A stretch of 64,000 nt of DNA, taken from contig CAYNEM010000001.1 in assembly GCA_964396265.1 (NCBI GenBank), forward strand, positions 161,438-225,437, given 5' to 3'. How positions within the stretch are numbered: position 1 is the stretch's first letter; every line of letters starts with the position of its first letter. A program made the position numbers and the translations under genes. Source of the DNA: EA-27 sp964396265 (GTDB lineage: Archaea > Thermoplasmatota > Thermoplasmata > RBG-16-68-12 > EA-27). The notes under the pieces were generated by a model that was not told the DNA's origin, searched no databases, and saw nothing but the letters and a program-made list of their open reading frames with translations. This document shows positions 40,938-50,638 of the stretch, in pieces.

Positions 40938-42128
40938 GTGCGCGCGGCCAAGCGGAAGGGCGCGGACGTCGTCGTGGTTGGCGGCGGATGCATGGGTGCG
41001 AGCATCGCGTGGCACCTTGCGCGTAAGGGGACGGACGTCGTCCTCCTCGAACGCGATCACGTCGGCGCGGGCGCGACGGGCCATTCCGGGGCGCTCCTCC
41101 GCCGCCACTACGAGCACCCCGTCGGGATCCGCCTCGCGAACGAAAGCCTCGGCGTCTTCGAGTCGTTCGCCCGCCACACCGGCCGACGCGCGGGGTTCGT
41201 CCGCGTCGGGTTCACGACGGGCGCAAGGGAGAAGGATGTCCCCGCCCTCCAGCGCCTCCTCGCGGTCCAGCGCGAACAGGGTGTCGCCGCCAAGCTCTTG
41301 GCGGTCGACGAGCTGCGCGCGCTCGAGCCCCAGATGGACGTCTCCGATCTGGCGGTGGGCGTCTACGACGAGCGTGCAGGGTACGCGGACCCGGTCGCCA
41401 CGGCGCTCGGGTTCGCCGGAGCCGCGGCGGATGCGGGCGCGGAAATCCACGAGGGCGTTGACGTCATCGAACTCCTCGCCGCGAAGAAGCGCATGGTGGG
41501 CGTCCGCACGAAGGCCGCGACGATCCTCGCGGACCGCGTCGTCGTGGCGGCGGGGAATTGGACGCCGGGGCTCCTCGACGCCGTAGGCGTGCGGGTCCCC
41601 GTTCGGTTCGTCCGCGGCGAGATCGCCTTCCTCCGAAGGCCGCCTGGGGTGCGTGCGCCGCGACTTCACTTCGATTACTACAACAACACCTACTCCCGGC
41701 CGGAGGGAGCGCACGACAGCCTCGTCGGCTACATGGCCACGGACCCCCGGACCGCGCGGACGAAGCCCGTGCCGTTCGACGAAACATTGCGCGCGTCCAC
41801 TGCCAAGGACCTGAAGGCGCGCCTCACGGCGCGGTTCCCCGCGTTCCGACGCTCGCACCTCCGCGGCGGATACGCGGGCCTCTACGACGTCACGCCCGAC
41901 CGTTACCCGATCCTCGGCCCCCTGGGGCCCGTCGGCCTCTTCGTCGCGGTCGGCTTCAGCGGACACGGGTTCAAGCTCTCCCCCGCGGTCGGGCGCCTGA
42001 TGGCGGACGCTGTCCTCGGGACGGGACGCGATCCCGACCTGGCGGCGCTCGCATCCTCGCGGTTCACGCATCGTAGGATGCTCCGGCCTGCGGTCCGGTT
42101 CCCCGCGCGCGGCCGTCGGCTGCCTTAG
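40938..42128 (+). CDS. FAD-dependent amino-acid oxidase/sarcosine-oxidase-like enzyme (DAO family)
   Basis: 396 residues from GTG 40938. ADP-binding motif VVVVGGGCMGASIAWHLARKG, then VLLERDHVGAGATGHSGALL, where FAD is held; the C-terminal half has GGYAGLYDVTPDRYPILGP and GFSGHGFKLSPAVG. Oxidises a secondary or primary amine of unknown identity. The membrane prenyltransferase follows after 37 nt and may share its transcript. Confidence 0.85.
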   Translation: MRAAKRKGADVVVVGGGCMGASIAWHLARKGTDVVLLERDHVGAGATGHSGALLRRHYEHPVGIRLANESLGVFESFARHTGRRAGFVRVGFTTGAREKDVPALQRLLAVQREQGVAAKLLAVDELRALEPQMDVSDLAVGVYDERAGYADPVATALGFAGAAADAGAEIHEGVDVIELLAAKKRMVGVRTKAATILADRVVVAAGNWTPGLLDAVGVRVPVRFVRGEIAFLRRPPGVRAPRLHFDYYNNTYSRPEGAHDSLVGYMATDPRTARTKPVPFDETLRASTAKDLKARLTARFPAFRRSHLRGGYAGLYDVTPDRYPILGPLGPVGLFVAVGFSGHGFKLSPAVGRLMADAVLGTGRDPDLAALASSRFTHRRMLRPAVRFPARGRRLP

Positions 42129-42165
42129 GCACAGGGTTGATGGCTGCGAAGAGCATGCCGCCACC

Positions 42166-43185
42166 GTGACGGACGAGATCCGCGTGCAGAAGCAGGTCTA
42201 CATCACCCCGCAGGACCTCACTGGCTTCATCGTCTCCCTAGGCGGGATCAAGTTCTGGGCCGTCGCGATCTTCCCCATGTACGTGGGATGGGTGCTCGCC
42301 CAAGAACCCGTGGCGGCACGCCACCTGTTCGTCGATCAGCTCGGCATCGTCCTCGCGCTCGTCGTGATCGGCCCCCTCGTCGGCACGTTCACGCTCCTGT
42401 TCAACACGTACTACGACATGGACACGACCGACCGCGTGAACCCGCGGAAGCAGTACGTGACCGTGATCGAGGACCTCATCGATCGCGACACGGTGCGGTA
42501 CGCCGCGTTGGGGTTCGCGGGCCTGGGCCTCCTGTTGGGGACGTTCGTGTCCAGGAACCTCATCCGGTATGACGAACCAATCGTTGGGCTCACCGGATTG
42601 GTCGGCGGCCACGTGTTCTTCCTCCTGATCGCCCTCGCCGCAATCCTTTCCTTCACGTACTCGCATCCGCTCATCCGGTTCAAGGGGGTTCCAGGCATGG
42701 ACCTCCTCGTCAACATCCTCGGGTTCGGCGTGATCTGCCCTCTCGCGGGCTGGTCGCTCCTTCGCCCCGTCGAGGCGTTCCCCGCCTGGTACCTCCTCGC
42801 CACCGCCCTCTTCGTAGGAGCTGCCTATGCGCCCACGACCGCGTCGGATTACGAGGCGGACAAGGAGTACGGGATCCGCACGATGGCCGTCGCCCTCGGA
42901 AGGGCGGGCGCATTGCGGGTCGGCTTCGCATTGCTCGTGGCGGCCGTCGTCGTGCTCTTCCTCGGCGCGGGACAGGGCTGGTTCCCGTTCACGCCGCCCG
43001 CGGATCGCGCGCTCGATGCCCTCGGGCCCTTCCTCGCGGCGCAGGTCGTCCTGTACATGGTCTTCATGAAGAACCCGACGCAGTCACGGACGTGGGCCCT
43101 CATCCTCCTCGAGACGATCCTCCAGGGCCTGACGACGCTCCTCTTCCTGTACTATTTCGTGGGCGGCCAGTCGTACGCGCCGTGA
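42166..43185 (+). CDS. UbiA-family prenyltransferase
   Basis: 339 residues from GTG 42166. Eight to nine membrane helices. Mg-diphosphate motifs: NTYYDMDTTD (NxxxDxxxD) and DYEADKEYG (DxxxD). UbiA enzymes join a polyprenyl chain to an aromatic or polar head group; in archaea they make lipids, quinones or haem O/A. It falls nearer the chlorophyll-synthase/menaquinone-like group than the short DGGGP synthases, but the substrate is not certain. Confidence 0.85.
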   Translation: MTDEIRVQKQVYITPQDLTGFIVSLGGIKFWAVAIFPMYVGWVLAQEPVAARHLFVDQLGIVLALVVIGPLVGTFTLLFNTYYDMDTTDRVNPRKQYVTVIEDLIDRDTVRYAALGFAGLGLLLGTFVSRNLIRYDEPIVGLTGLVGGHVFFLLIALAAILSFTYSHPLIRFKGVPGMDLLVNILGFGVICPLAGWSLLRPVEAFPAWYLLATALFVGAAYAPTTASDYEADKEYGIRTMAVALGRAGALRVGFALLVAAVVVLFLGAGQGWFPFTPPADRALDALGPFLAAQVVLYMVFMKNPTQSRTWALILLETILQGLTTLLFLYYFVGGQSYAP

Positions 43186-43227
43186 CGTAGCTACGACGTA
43201 GCCATGTCGTATCCGCGGATGCGAAGC

Positions 43228-43235
43228 CTTTTACC
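43228..43235 (+). promoter_or_regulatory. TATA box, leaderless promoter of the diiron oxygenase
   Basis: CCTTTTAC, centre 27 nt before ATG 43259. It separates this gene from the UbiA gene and supports the start. Confidence 0.55.
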
Positions 43236-43258
43236 GCGTCATCGCCATCCACGGGCCG

Positions 43259-44689
43259 ATGGGGCTCCTCGACAACTTCGAGTTCCAGCCGCTGCCTGAG
43301 CACTGGCGGCTCGAGGCGGAGGCGTGGGTCGACCGGTACTTCCAGGAGATCGCGGAGGTCCAGGACCTGAAGAACTGGTCGAAGTTCTACCCCAGCTTGC
43401 CGCTCACGCGCCTCGAGTCGATCATGGCGAAGCCGGACGGGTTCCGCTCGTACGCATCGAAGGTCGTGGCGGCGGACGCGAAGACCTCTGACCTGTCCTG
43501 GCGCGTCACGAAGGCATCTCAGCTCCACGACGACCAGTTCATGACCGCCCTCAAGATCATCCGCGCGCAAGCATCGACCGAGCTCGGGTCGATCCAGCAA
43601 CACCGCATGGTGTACGAGAAGCTCGACTCCGGCAGCCTCACGGGAACCGACAAGGAGATCGTCGAGGGGATCCACAACGTGTCCGAGGGCGGCACGGACC
43701 TCGAATCGATCTCGTTCTCGAAGAAGCGCGTGTGCGTCGAGGAGCTGCGACACCACTATCAGATGAGCGCGGTCCTCACGCTCGACTCCACGTGGGACGA
43801 TCGGCGGTGGGGACGGAAGTGGGCGACGGAGACGCTCGAGGAGCTGTTCGCGATGAAGCCGGGGGAGCATGTGCTCGACGCCTTCAACATCGAGTTCCAG
43901 ACCTTGCTCGACTCCGCGACGTTCCTGGCGTTCATCGACCGCGTCGGGAAGTACCAGCTCGAGATGCAGCACCACTTCTACTACGCGCCGATGGCGCTGT
44001 CGATGCCGTACATGCGGTGGCTCGAGGAGTCGTACCACCTGGCGGCGGGGGAGAAGTTGCTCCGCGCGATGGCGGCGGCGGCCGTCCTCGATGGATCGAA
44101 CTTCACGATGCAGCACCTGCAGCAGCGCCTGAACATGTGGTTCCCCCGGGGGCTGGAGATGTTCGGGTCCGAGCTCGGGGGTGCGCAAGTGAAAGGCCTC
44201 TTCAAAACGCTCTCCAACAACGACGCGCAGCGCATTTACCTCGAGGAGGTTGCCGGCAAGGTCCGCGACATCAACCTGGCGGCGGTAGCGGCGAAGGTCG
44301 GCTGCTCCAGGGACGCCGCCGAGGTGTACCTCGAGCGCATCCTCACGGGAGAGACGGTCGAGGGCCTCACGAAGGACGACCTAGTCCACCTGCCGCACCG
44401 CCGGTTCTTCCGGATCCGAGGGCTCGCGGAGTTCGGGGACTTCCAGCTCCCGGGCCGCTTGGGGCAGGGCGTCGGCTACGTCTACCTCCCGTTCGACGTC
44501 CGGGGGAACCTCCTCACGCAGGACGGCACAAAGGACGGCCGGCCCATCGAGAGAGAAGCGTACATTGAGTACCTGGAGACGGTCCTGCCGAAGTCCTACA
44601 TGGGCAGCCGCCACTGGGACTTCGTGAAGCGGGAGTTCCTGTTCAACCCCGCCTGGGGGGACCCCGTGCGCGCCGCCGGATCCTGGTGA
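43259..44689 (+). CDS. Diiron oxygenase of the BoxB/PaaA type (benzoyl-CoA epoxidase-like)
   Basis: 476 residues, the length of benzoyl-CoA 2,3-epoxidase component B. Four-helix-bundle diiron ligands: Glu/His in ASTELGSIQQHRMV, ExxH in EELRHHYQM and ExxH in EESYHLAAGEK. BoxB is the closest family by length and spacing. No reductase (BoxA), ring-cleaving BoxC or CoA ligase is in the window, so the aromatic substrate is unproven. It precedes the cox cluster but has its own promoter. Confidence 0.7.
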   Translation: MGLLDNFEFQPLPEHWRLEAEAWVDRYFQEIAEVQDLKNWSKFYPSLPLTRLESIMAKPDGFRSYASKVVAADAKTSDLSWRVTKASQLHDDQFMTALKIIRAQASTELGSIQQHRMVYEKLDSGSLTGTDKEIVEGIHNVSEGGTDLESISFSKKRVCVEELRHHYQMSAVLTLDSTWDDRRWGRKWATETLEELFAMKPGEHVLDAFNIEFQTLLDSATFLAFIDRVGKYQLEMQHHFYYAPMALSMPYMRWLEESYHLAAGEKLLRAMAAAAVLDGSNFTMQHLQQRLNMWFPRGLEMFGSELGGAQVKGLFKTLSNNDAQRIYLEEVAGKVRDINLAAVAAKVGCSRDAAEVYLERILTGETVEGLTKDDLVHLPHRRFFRIRGLAEFGDFQLPGRLGQGVGYVYLPFDVRGNLLTQDGTKDGRPIEREAYIEYLETVLPKSYMGSRHWDFVKREFLFNPAWGDPVRAAGSW

Positions 44690-44776
44690 GTCGGCATTCG
44701 GACTACGGACGAACGTCAGAAAAGTTGATATCCAATCCTTCATTTGTTGGCACCTAGCGTCCCGAGGCCGCGCCCC

Positions 44777-45667
44777 ATGCCCCCTGTAGTCTGGGAGTCC
44801 GTCGATTCCGTGCTCGCCGCGTTGGAGGGGCAGAACTACATCGCCGAGCGTACTCTGGCGACTGCGATTTTCCTCGCCGCCAAACTGAAGAAGCCGATCC
44901 TCGTGGAGGGCGAGCCCGGCTGTGGGAAGACGGAGATCGCGAAGGTCCTCGCCGCAGCCACGGGTTCCGAGCTCATCCGGCTCCAGTGCTACGAGGGGCT
45001 CGACGCGAACGCCTCTCTGTACGAATGGGACTACCCGAGGCAGCTCCTCGCGATCCGGCTCGGAGAGAAGAGCCGCGCCCCTGAAGATCTCGAGCACGAC
45101 ATCTTCAGCGAGCGCTACCTGCTTCGCCGGCCGCTGCTGCGCGCGCTCGCCGGGGACGGGCCGAGCCCGCCTGTGCTGCTCATCGACGAGCTCGACCGGG
45201 CCGACGAGGAATTCGAGGGGCTCCTCCTCGAAGTGCTTTCTGACTTCCAAGTCACAATCCCCGAGGTCGGGACGATCAAGGCGAAGGCGATCCCGTTCGT
45301 CGTCATCACGTCGAACCGGACGCGGGAACTGAGCGACGCGCTCAAGCGACGTTGCCTCTACGCTTACCTCGGATTTCCGAGCATCGAGAAAGAGATTGCG
45401 ATTCTGCGGCGTAAGGTTCCCGAGCTCGGGGGCCGGGCCACAGAGGAGATCGTCGCCTTCGTCCAGAGGGTGCGCGCAGAGGACGACCTCGCGAAACGGC
45501 CGGGCACCTCAGAGACCCTGGATTGGGCGGCGGCCCTCCTCGCCCTCGGCGGACCCACGCTGTCCCGCGACGTCGTCCGTGAGACCCTCGGATTCCTCGT
45601 AAAGGATGCGGAGGACCTGCGGACCATGTTGGCGGGACGGGTCGATGACCTCCTCGGGACGCCGTGA
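44777..45667 (+). CDS. coxD: MoxR-like AAA+ ATPase CoxD
   Basis: 296 residues from ATG 44777 (TTG 44744 would add 11). Walker A EGEPGCGKTEIAK, Walker B VLLIDELDRADEEF, sensor 1 FVVITSNRTRELSDALKRRC. In CO dehydrogenase loci, CoxD matures the copper-sulfur-molybdenum centre together with CoxE. The coxE gene follows after 4 nt. Confidence 0.88.
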   Translation: MPPVVWESVDSVLAALEGQNYIAERTLATAIFLAAKLKKPILVEGEPGCGKTEIAKVLAAATGSELIRLQCYEGLDANASLYEWDYPRQLLAIRLGEKSRAPEDLEHDIFSERYLLRRPLLRALAGDGPSPPVLLIDELDRADEEFEGLLLEVLSDFQVTIPEVGTIKAKAIPFVVITSNRTRELSDALKRRCLYAYLGFPSIEKEIAILRRKVPELGGRATEEIVAFVQRVRAEDDLAKRPGTSETLDWAAALLALGGPTLSRDVVRETLGFLVKDAEDLRTMLAGRVDDLLGTP

Positions 45668-45671
45668 GACA

Positions 45672-46781
45672 ATGGGGGCACACGAAGGGACGTTCCTCGC
45701 GCGCCTCGCGGGATTCTGCGCGCACCTCCGGGATTGCGGGCTCCCGGTCGGCGTCGGCGGGGAACTCGACCTCGCACGCGCGCTCGCGGACGTGGGGGTG
45801 ACGGACCGAGAGGCCTTCCGGAACGCCTGCCGAGCGACCCTCGCAAAGTCTTCAGGCGAGCTGGACCTCCTCGATCAAGCCTTCGATCACTATTGGTTCG
45901 GCACTCACGCGAAGTCTCCTGAGGCGCCCCAGCCCGCGGTTCCGCCCAGCCCTCCCGCGGACGGGGTTCCGCGGCCATCGTCCGACCGACCGCCGCCCAT
46001 GATCATTGACGCGGCAGGCGCGATCTCATTCGGCGTATACAGTCCGGACGCACCCCCGGGGGCCCATTCGCTCGGTCCGCTCCCCCCTGGCCGCCTCGAG
46101 GCCCTCCGCACGGGCGCGCGCCGATTCCGGCGGCATGCCGCTACCCGCCCGGGTCGGCGAACGGTGGCGTCTCGGCGCGGAAAAATCGACCTGGGAAGAA
46201 CGGCGCGGCGCGGGCTGGGACACGGGGGTGAGTGGATCGAACTCCGCCGTCGGAAGCGGAAAAGCCTGCGCGCGGACCTGTTCGTCCTGTGGGACGTCAG
46301 CGGTTCGATGCGTGAGCACGACCGCGAACTGTTCGCCCTCGCGTACGCCATGCACAGGGTTTCCCGGCGGTGTCGCGTCTTCGCCTTTGGGTCCCATCTC
46401 GAGGAGTTGACATCCCGCCTCCAGAGCAAGCCGTACGCGCGCGCGGGTTTGGCGGTCGCTCCGTCGCTTCCCGGTACCGGGGGAGGAACGCGGATCGGCC
46501 GCTGCCTGCGAGAGTTTCGCCTGCGTTTCGGGGCCTCCGTGACCGCCAAGAGCACCGTCGTGGTCCTGAGCGACGGTTGGGACCTCGGGGACGGCCCCCC
46601 CTTGGCGCAAGAATTGTCATGGCTCCGACGGCGGGCCCACCTCGTCGCCTGGATCAACCCGTACGCACGACGCCCGGACTTCCGCCCGGAGACGGCCGGT
46701 ATGTTGGCGGCGATCTCCCACGTAGACCTCCTGCTCGCCCCCGAGGACTTCGAGGCCCGCAAGCCCCGTCACTGGGCCTAG
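45672..46781 (+). CDS. coxE: VWA-domain protein CoxE
   Basis: 369 residues from ATG 45672. N-terminal helical half (LRDCGLPVGVGGELDLARAL); the C-terminal von Willebrand A domain has the MIDAS motif LFVLWDVSGSMREHD, then TGGGTRIG and VVVLSDGWDLGD. Partner of CoxD in inserting sulfur and copper into CoxL, from family knowledge. 92 nt separate it from coxM. Confidence 0.88.
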   Translation: MGAHEGTFLARLAGFCAHLRDCGLPVGVGGELDLARALADVGVTDREAFRNACRATLAKSSGELDLLDQAFDHYWFGTHAKSPEAPQPAVPPSPPADGVPRPSSDRPPPMIIDAAGAISFGVYSPDAPPGAHSLGPLPPGRLEALRTGARRFRRHAATRPGRRTVASRRGKIDLGRTARRGLGHGGEWIELRRRKRKSLRADLFVLWDVSGSMREHDRELFALAYAMHRVSRRCRVFAFGSHLEELTSRLQSKPYARAGLAVAPSLPGTGGGTRIGRCLREFRLRFGASVTAKSTVVVLSDGWDLGDGPPLAQELSWLRRRAHLVAWINPYARRPDFRPETAGMLAAISHVDLLLAPEDFEARKPRHWA

Positions 46782-46873
46782 CGCCACCCCGACCCGTTCG
46801 GGCGGGTTGGGGGAAGGGTTTTCTACGAGACCTACATTTCCCCCCCTGCCAGCTCTTCGCATGGGGGAAGAGG

Positions 46874-47749
46874 ATGATACCGCCTAAGTTCGAGTATTAT
46901 GCGCCCGCGACGATCGACGAAGCCGTCAAGCTGCTGGACCGGTTTGGCGGCGAGGCCAAGGTCCTCGCGGGGGGACAGAGCCTGCTGCCGCTGTTGAAGC
47001 TGCGGCTCGCAGAGCCGAAAGCGCTCGTGGACATCAACCGGATCCACGACCTCTCATACATCCGCGAGGACGGCGAGCACCTCCGCATCGGTTCGATGGC
47101 GCGGACGAACGCGCTGAACCGATCGGAGCTCGTCCACAAGAAATATCCCATCCTGTCAGACGCGGCTCATGTGATCGCGGACCCGCTCGTCCGGAACATG
47201 GGGACCGTCGGGGGCAATGTGTCCCACGGGGACCCTGCGAACGACCTGCCTGCGTGCATGCTCGCCCTCGGAGCCCAGTACGTCGCCCGGGGCCCGAACG
47301 GGACGCGCACCGTCCGCGCCGACGCGTTCTACCACGACACCTTCGTCACCGCCCTGGAGCCGAACGAGATCCTGACGGAAATCCGGATTCCCAAAGCGCA
47401 CGCGGGCCAGGGGAACGCGTACTTGAAACTCGAGAAGCGCATCGGCGACTTCCCCATCGTCGGCGTCGCGGCGAACCTCATCCTCGGCTCGGACGGCAAG
47501 ATCGCCCACGCCGGAATCGGGCTGACCGCCGTAGGTCCGACGGCGATCAATGCACGGAAAGCGGCGGACCATCTCCTTGGGCGGCATGCCAACGACGCAG
47601 ATCTGGATGCGGCCGCGGAGATTGCACGGGACCTCGCCCAGCCGGTCTCGGACCTCCGGGGACCCGCGGAGTACAAGCAAGCCATGGTGCAGGTGCTCGC
47701 CCGAAGGGCGCTCATGAAATCTATGGATCGGGCGCGCGGGGGTGGTTGA
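46874..47749 (+). CDS. coxM: CO dehydrogenase medium (FAD) subunit
   Basis: 291 residues from ATG 46874, with GGGGGAAGAGG upstream. FAD motifs of the xanthine-oxidase medium-chain family: AGGQSLLPLLKLRLA and GTVGGNVSHGDPANDLPA. Carries electrons from the Fe-S subunit to the quinone or other acceptor. coxS begins 1 nt after its stop. Confidence 0.9.
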   Translation: MIPPKFEYYAPATIDEAVKLLDRFGGEAKVLAGGQSLLPLLKLRLAEPKALVDINRIHDLSYIREDGEHLRIGSMARTNALNRSELVHKKYPILSDAAHVIADPLVRNMGTVGGNVSHGDPANDLPACMLALGAQYVARGPNGTRTVRADAFYHDTFVTALEPNEILTEIRIPKAHAGQGNAYLKLEKRIGDFPIVGVAANLILGSDGKIAHAGIGLTAVGPTAINARKAADHLLGRHANDADLDAAAEIARDLAQPVSDLRGPAEYKQAMVQVLARRALMKSMDRARGGG

Positions 47750-47750
47750 G

Positions 47751-48278
47751 ATGGCGATCGCGGAGCCCATGGGAAGAGAGGCCGAGAACCGCGGCATGTA
47801 CCGAATCCGGGTCACCGTGAACGGGACCGCCCGCGAGGCAGAGGTAGAGTCGCGCCTCCTGCTCGTTCACTTCATCCGCGACGTCGTTCGCCTCACAGGG
47901 ACCCACATAGGGTGCGACACGACGAACTGCGGTGCATGCACGGTGCTCCTCGACGGGATGCCAGTGAAGTCGTGCACAATTCTGGCGGTCCAGGCGGACG
48001 GTCGGGGAATCCAGACGGTCGAGGGATTGGAGCAGAGCGGGAAGCTCCACCCCGTCCAGCAGGCGTTCATCGACGAGCACGGGCTTCAGTGCGGATTCTG
48101 CACACCCGGCATGATGATGACCGGCGTCGCGCTCCTCGCGGACCTGCCGAACCCATCGGAGGAAGAGATCCGCTACGCGATCGCAGGGAACCTCTGTCGC
48201 TGCACGGGATACGTGAACATCGTGAAGGCGATCCAGACCGCTTCGAAATCCATGGCCGCTTCGAGAGGGGGTGCGTGA
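47751..48278 (+). CDS. coxS: CO dehydrogenase small (2Fe-2S) subunit
   Basis: 175 residues from ATG 47751. N-terminal plant-type [2Fe-2S]: CDTTNCGACTVLLDG plus a later Cys in VKSC. C-terminal [2Fe-2S]: CGFCTPGM and CRCTGY. About 15 residues longer at the N-terminus than usual. coxL starts 1 nt after the stop. Confidence 0.93.
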   Translation: MAIAEPMGREAENRGMYRIRVTVNGTAREAEVESRLLLVHFIRDVVRLTGTHIGCDTTNCGACTVLLDGMPVKSCTILAVQADGRGIQTVEGLEQSGKLHPVQQAFIDEHGLQCGFCTPGMMMTGVALLADLPNPSEEEIRYAIAGNLCRCTGYVNIVKAIQTASKSMAASRGGA

Positions 48279-48279
48279 G

Positions 48280-50616
48280 ATGCCCGTCCACGGGGGCATC
48301 GGGCAATCCGTGAAGAGGAAGGAGGACGCCCGCTTCGTGCGCGGTAAGGGGACTTACGTCGACGACATGCAGCCGACCGACGTCCTGTGGCTCGACATCG
48401 TGCGGAGCCCGTACGCGCATGCGAAAATTCTGTCAATCAACGCGGAGAAAGCTCTCAAGGTGCCGGGCGTTCTCGCCGTGATCACGGGCAAGGACCTCGA
48501 GGCGGCGGGCCTCGCCTGGATGCCCACCCTCATGTCCGACAAGCAGATGGTCCTCCCGACCGACCACGTCATGTACCAGGCCCAGGAGGTCGCCGCGGTC
48601 GTCGCAACGAGCCGTTACACGGCGGCGGACGGCGTGGCCGCGGTCGAGGTCGAGTACGAGCCGCTCCCCGTCGTCGTGGACCCCCGCAAGGCGCTCCTGC
48701 CCGGCGCGCCGATCCTGAGGCCGGACAGGGAGAAGAAGTCCAACCTCATCTGGCACTGGGAAGTCGGAGACAAGGCGGGCACGGACAAGGCACTAGAGGC
48801 GTGCGACGTCGTCGTGAAGCAGGACTTCTACATCCCGCGGATCCACGTGGCCTCGATGGAGACGTGCGGCTGCATCGCGCAGCACGACGCGGTCTCCGGC
48901 CAGTTCACGATCTGGATGACCACGCAGGCTCCCCACGCGATTAGGACCGTGTTCGCGCTCGTCACGGGGATGCCGGAACATAAAATCCGCGTGATTTCGC
49001 CGGACCTCGGCGGCGGGTTCGGCGGCAAGGTGCCCGTCTACCCCGGGTACGTCCTCGCGGCCGTGGCGGCGATCAAGACGGGGAAGCCCGTGAAGTGGAT
49101 CGAGGATCGCTCTGAGAATATACAGGCGGATTCGTTCGGGCGCGACTACCACATTACCGCGGAACTCGGCGCGACGAAGGACGGAAAGGTGACAGCCCTC
49201 CGGGTGAAGACGATCGCGGACCACGGCTACACGGACGCCGCGGCGCAACCGTCGAAGTTCCCCGCCGGGCTGTTCCACATCATCACCGGGTCGTACCCGT
49301 TCGAGAAGGCGTTCGTCGAGGTCGACGGCGTGTACACGAACAAGCCGCCGGGTGGCATCGCCTACCGGTGCTCGTTCCGCGTCACGGAGGCCGCGTTCAC
49401 GATCGAGCGGCTCATGGACATCCTCGCCCACAAAATCGGGATGGACCCCGCGGAGCTGCGGGAGAAGAACTTCATCCCGGCGACCGCGTTTCCGTTCAAG
49501 TCCGCCCTCGGGTGGACGTACGACAGCGGGAACTACGGACCCGCCCTCCGCAAGGCGATGGACATCATCGGGTACGAGCAACTCCGAAAAGAGCAGGCGG
49601 AGAAGCGGGAGCGCGGAGAGCTGATGGGCATCGGCATCTCGAGCTTCACGGAGATCGTCGGGGCGGGGCCGTCGAAGGACTTCGACATCCTCGGCCTGAA
49701 GATGTTCGATTCGTGTGAGGTCCGGATCCACCCGACGGGAAAGGTCATCGCTCGGTTCGGCACGAAGTCGCAGGGACAGGGACACGAGACCACATACGCG
49801 CAGATCCTCGCGGAGGAGCTGGGGATTTCCGTGGACGACATCACGGCGGAGGAGGGAGACACGGATACCGCCCCGTACGGCCTCGGAACCTACGCGAGCC
49901 GCAGCACGCCGACCGCCGGCGCCGCCGCCTCGATGGCCGCCCGGAAGATCCGGGACAAGGGCCAAAAGATCGCTGCCCACCTCCTCGAGGTGAGTCCCGA
50001 CGACCTCGAGTGGAAGGACTACAAGTTCCAGGTGAAGGGCGTCCCCGGGAAGGCGAAGACGATGCAGGAGGTCGCGTTCGCGGCGTACACGAACCACCCG
50101 CAGGGCATGGAGGCCGGGCTCGAGGCCGTGAGCTATTACGACCCGCCGAACCTCACGTTCCCGTTCGGGAGCTACATCTGTGCCGTCGACATCGACAAGG
50201 AGACGGGCGAGGTGAAGATCCGTCGCTTCGTCGCGGTCGACGATTGCGGAACGATCATCAACCCGATGATCGTCGAGGGGCAGATCCACGGTGGCCTCAC
50301 GATGGGACTCGCCCCAGCACTGCTCGAGGAGATCCAGTACGACGATAACGGGAACATCCTTGGCGGCTCGTTCATGGACTACCTCCTCCCCACGGCGGTG
50401 GAGACCCCAAAGTGGGAGACCGCGAAGACGACGACGCCCTCCCCGCACCACCCGATCGGGGCGAAGGGAGTCGGCGAGTCCGCGACCGTCGGCGCGCCCG
50501 CCGCCATCGCGAACGCGGTCGTCGACGCACTCGCGCACCTCGGGGTCACGAACATCGACATCCCGATCACCCAGTGGAAGGTCTGGAGGGTCCTCCAGGA
50601 GAAGGGCGTCGCGTAG
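48280..50616 (+). CDS. coxL: CO dehydrogenase large (molybdenum) subunit, form I
   Basis: 778 residues from ATG 48280. Oxidises CO to CO2 at a Mo-S-Cu centre. The active-site loop is AYRCSFR, the signature of form I (true aerobic CO dehydrogenase); Cys364 would bind copper. Form II proteins have AYRGAGR. Molybdopterin-binding motifs: GGGFGGK and, near the end, GAKGVGES with the catalytic Glu. The operon order M-S-L matches classical cox clusters. Confidence 0.95.
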   Translation: MPVHGGIGQSVKRKEDARFVRGKGTYVDDMQPTDVLWLDIVRSPYAHAKILSINAEKALKVPGVLAVITGKDLEAAGLAWMPTLMSDKQMVLPTDHVMYQAQEVAAVVATSRYTAADGVAAVEVEYEPLPVVVDPRKALLPGAPILRPDREKKSNLIWHWEVGDKAGTDKALEACDVVVKQDFYIPRIHVASMETCGCIAQHDAVSGQFTIWMTTQAPHAIRTVFALVTGMPEHKIRVISPDLGGGFGGKVPVYPGYVLAAVAAIKTGKPVKWIEDRSENIQADSFGRDYHITAELGATKDGKVTALRVKTIADHGYTDAAAQPSKFPAGLFHIITGSYPFEKAFVEVDGVYTNKPPGGIAYRCSFRVTEAAFTIERLMDILAHKIGMDPAELREKNFIPATAFPFKSALGWTYDSGNYGPALRKAMDIIGYEQLRKEQAEKRERGELMGIGISSFTEIVGAGPSKDFDILGLKMFDSCEVRIHPTGKVIARFGTKSQGQGHETTYAQILAEELGISVDDITAEEGDTDTAPYGLGTYASRSTPTAGAAASMAARKIRDKGQKIAAHLLEVSPDDLEWKDYKFQVKGVPGKAKTMQEVAFAAYTNHPQGMEAGLEAVSYYDPPNLTFPFGSYICAVDIDKETGEVKIRRFVAVDDCGTIINPMIVEGQIHGGLTMGLAPALLEEIQYDDNGNILGGSFMDYLLPTAVETPKWETAKTTTPSPHHPIGAKGVGESATVGAPAAIANAVVDALAHLGVTNIDIPITQWKVWRVLQEKGVA

Positions 50617-50638
50617 GCCCCTCGATTCGAGGTGGGTC

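Noticed and set aside
40857..42164. Minus-strand 504-codon frame opposite the DAO-family gene
   Set aside because: Only its last 68 codons, after ATG 40856 with a ribosome binding site, look real; the rest is antisense.
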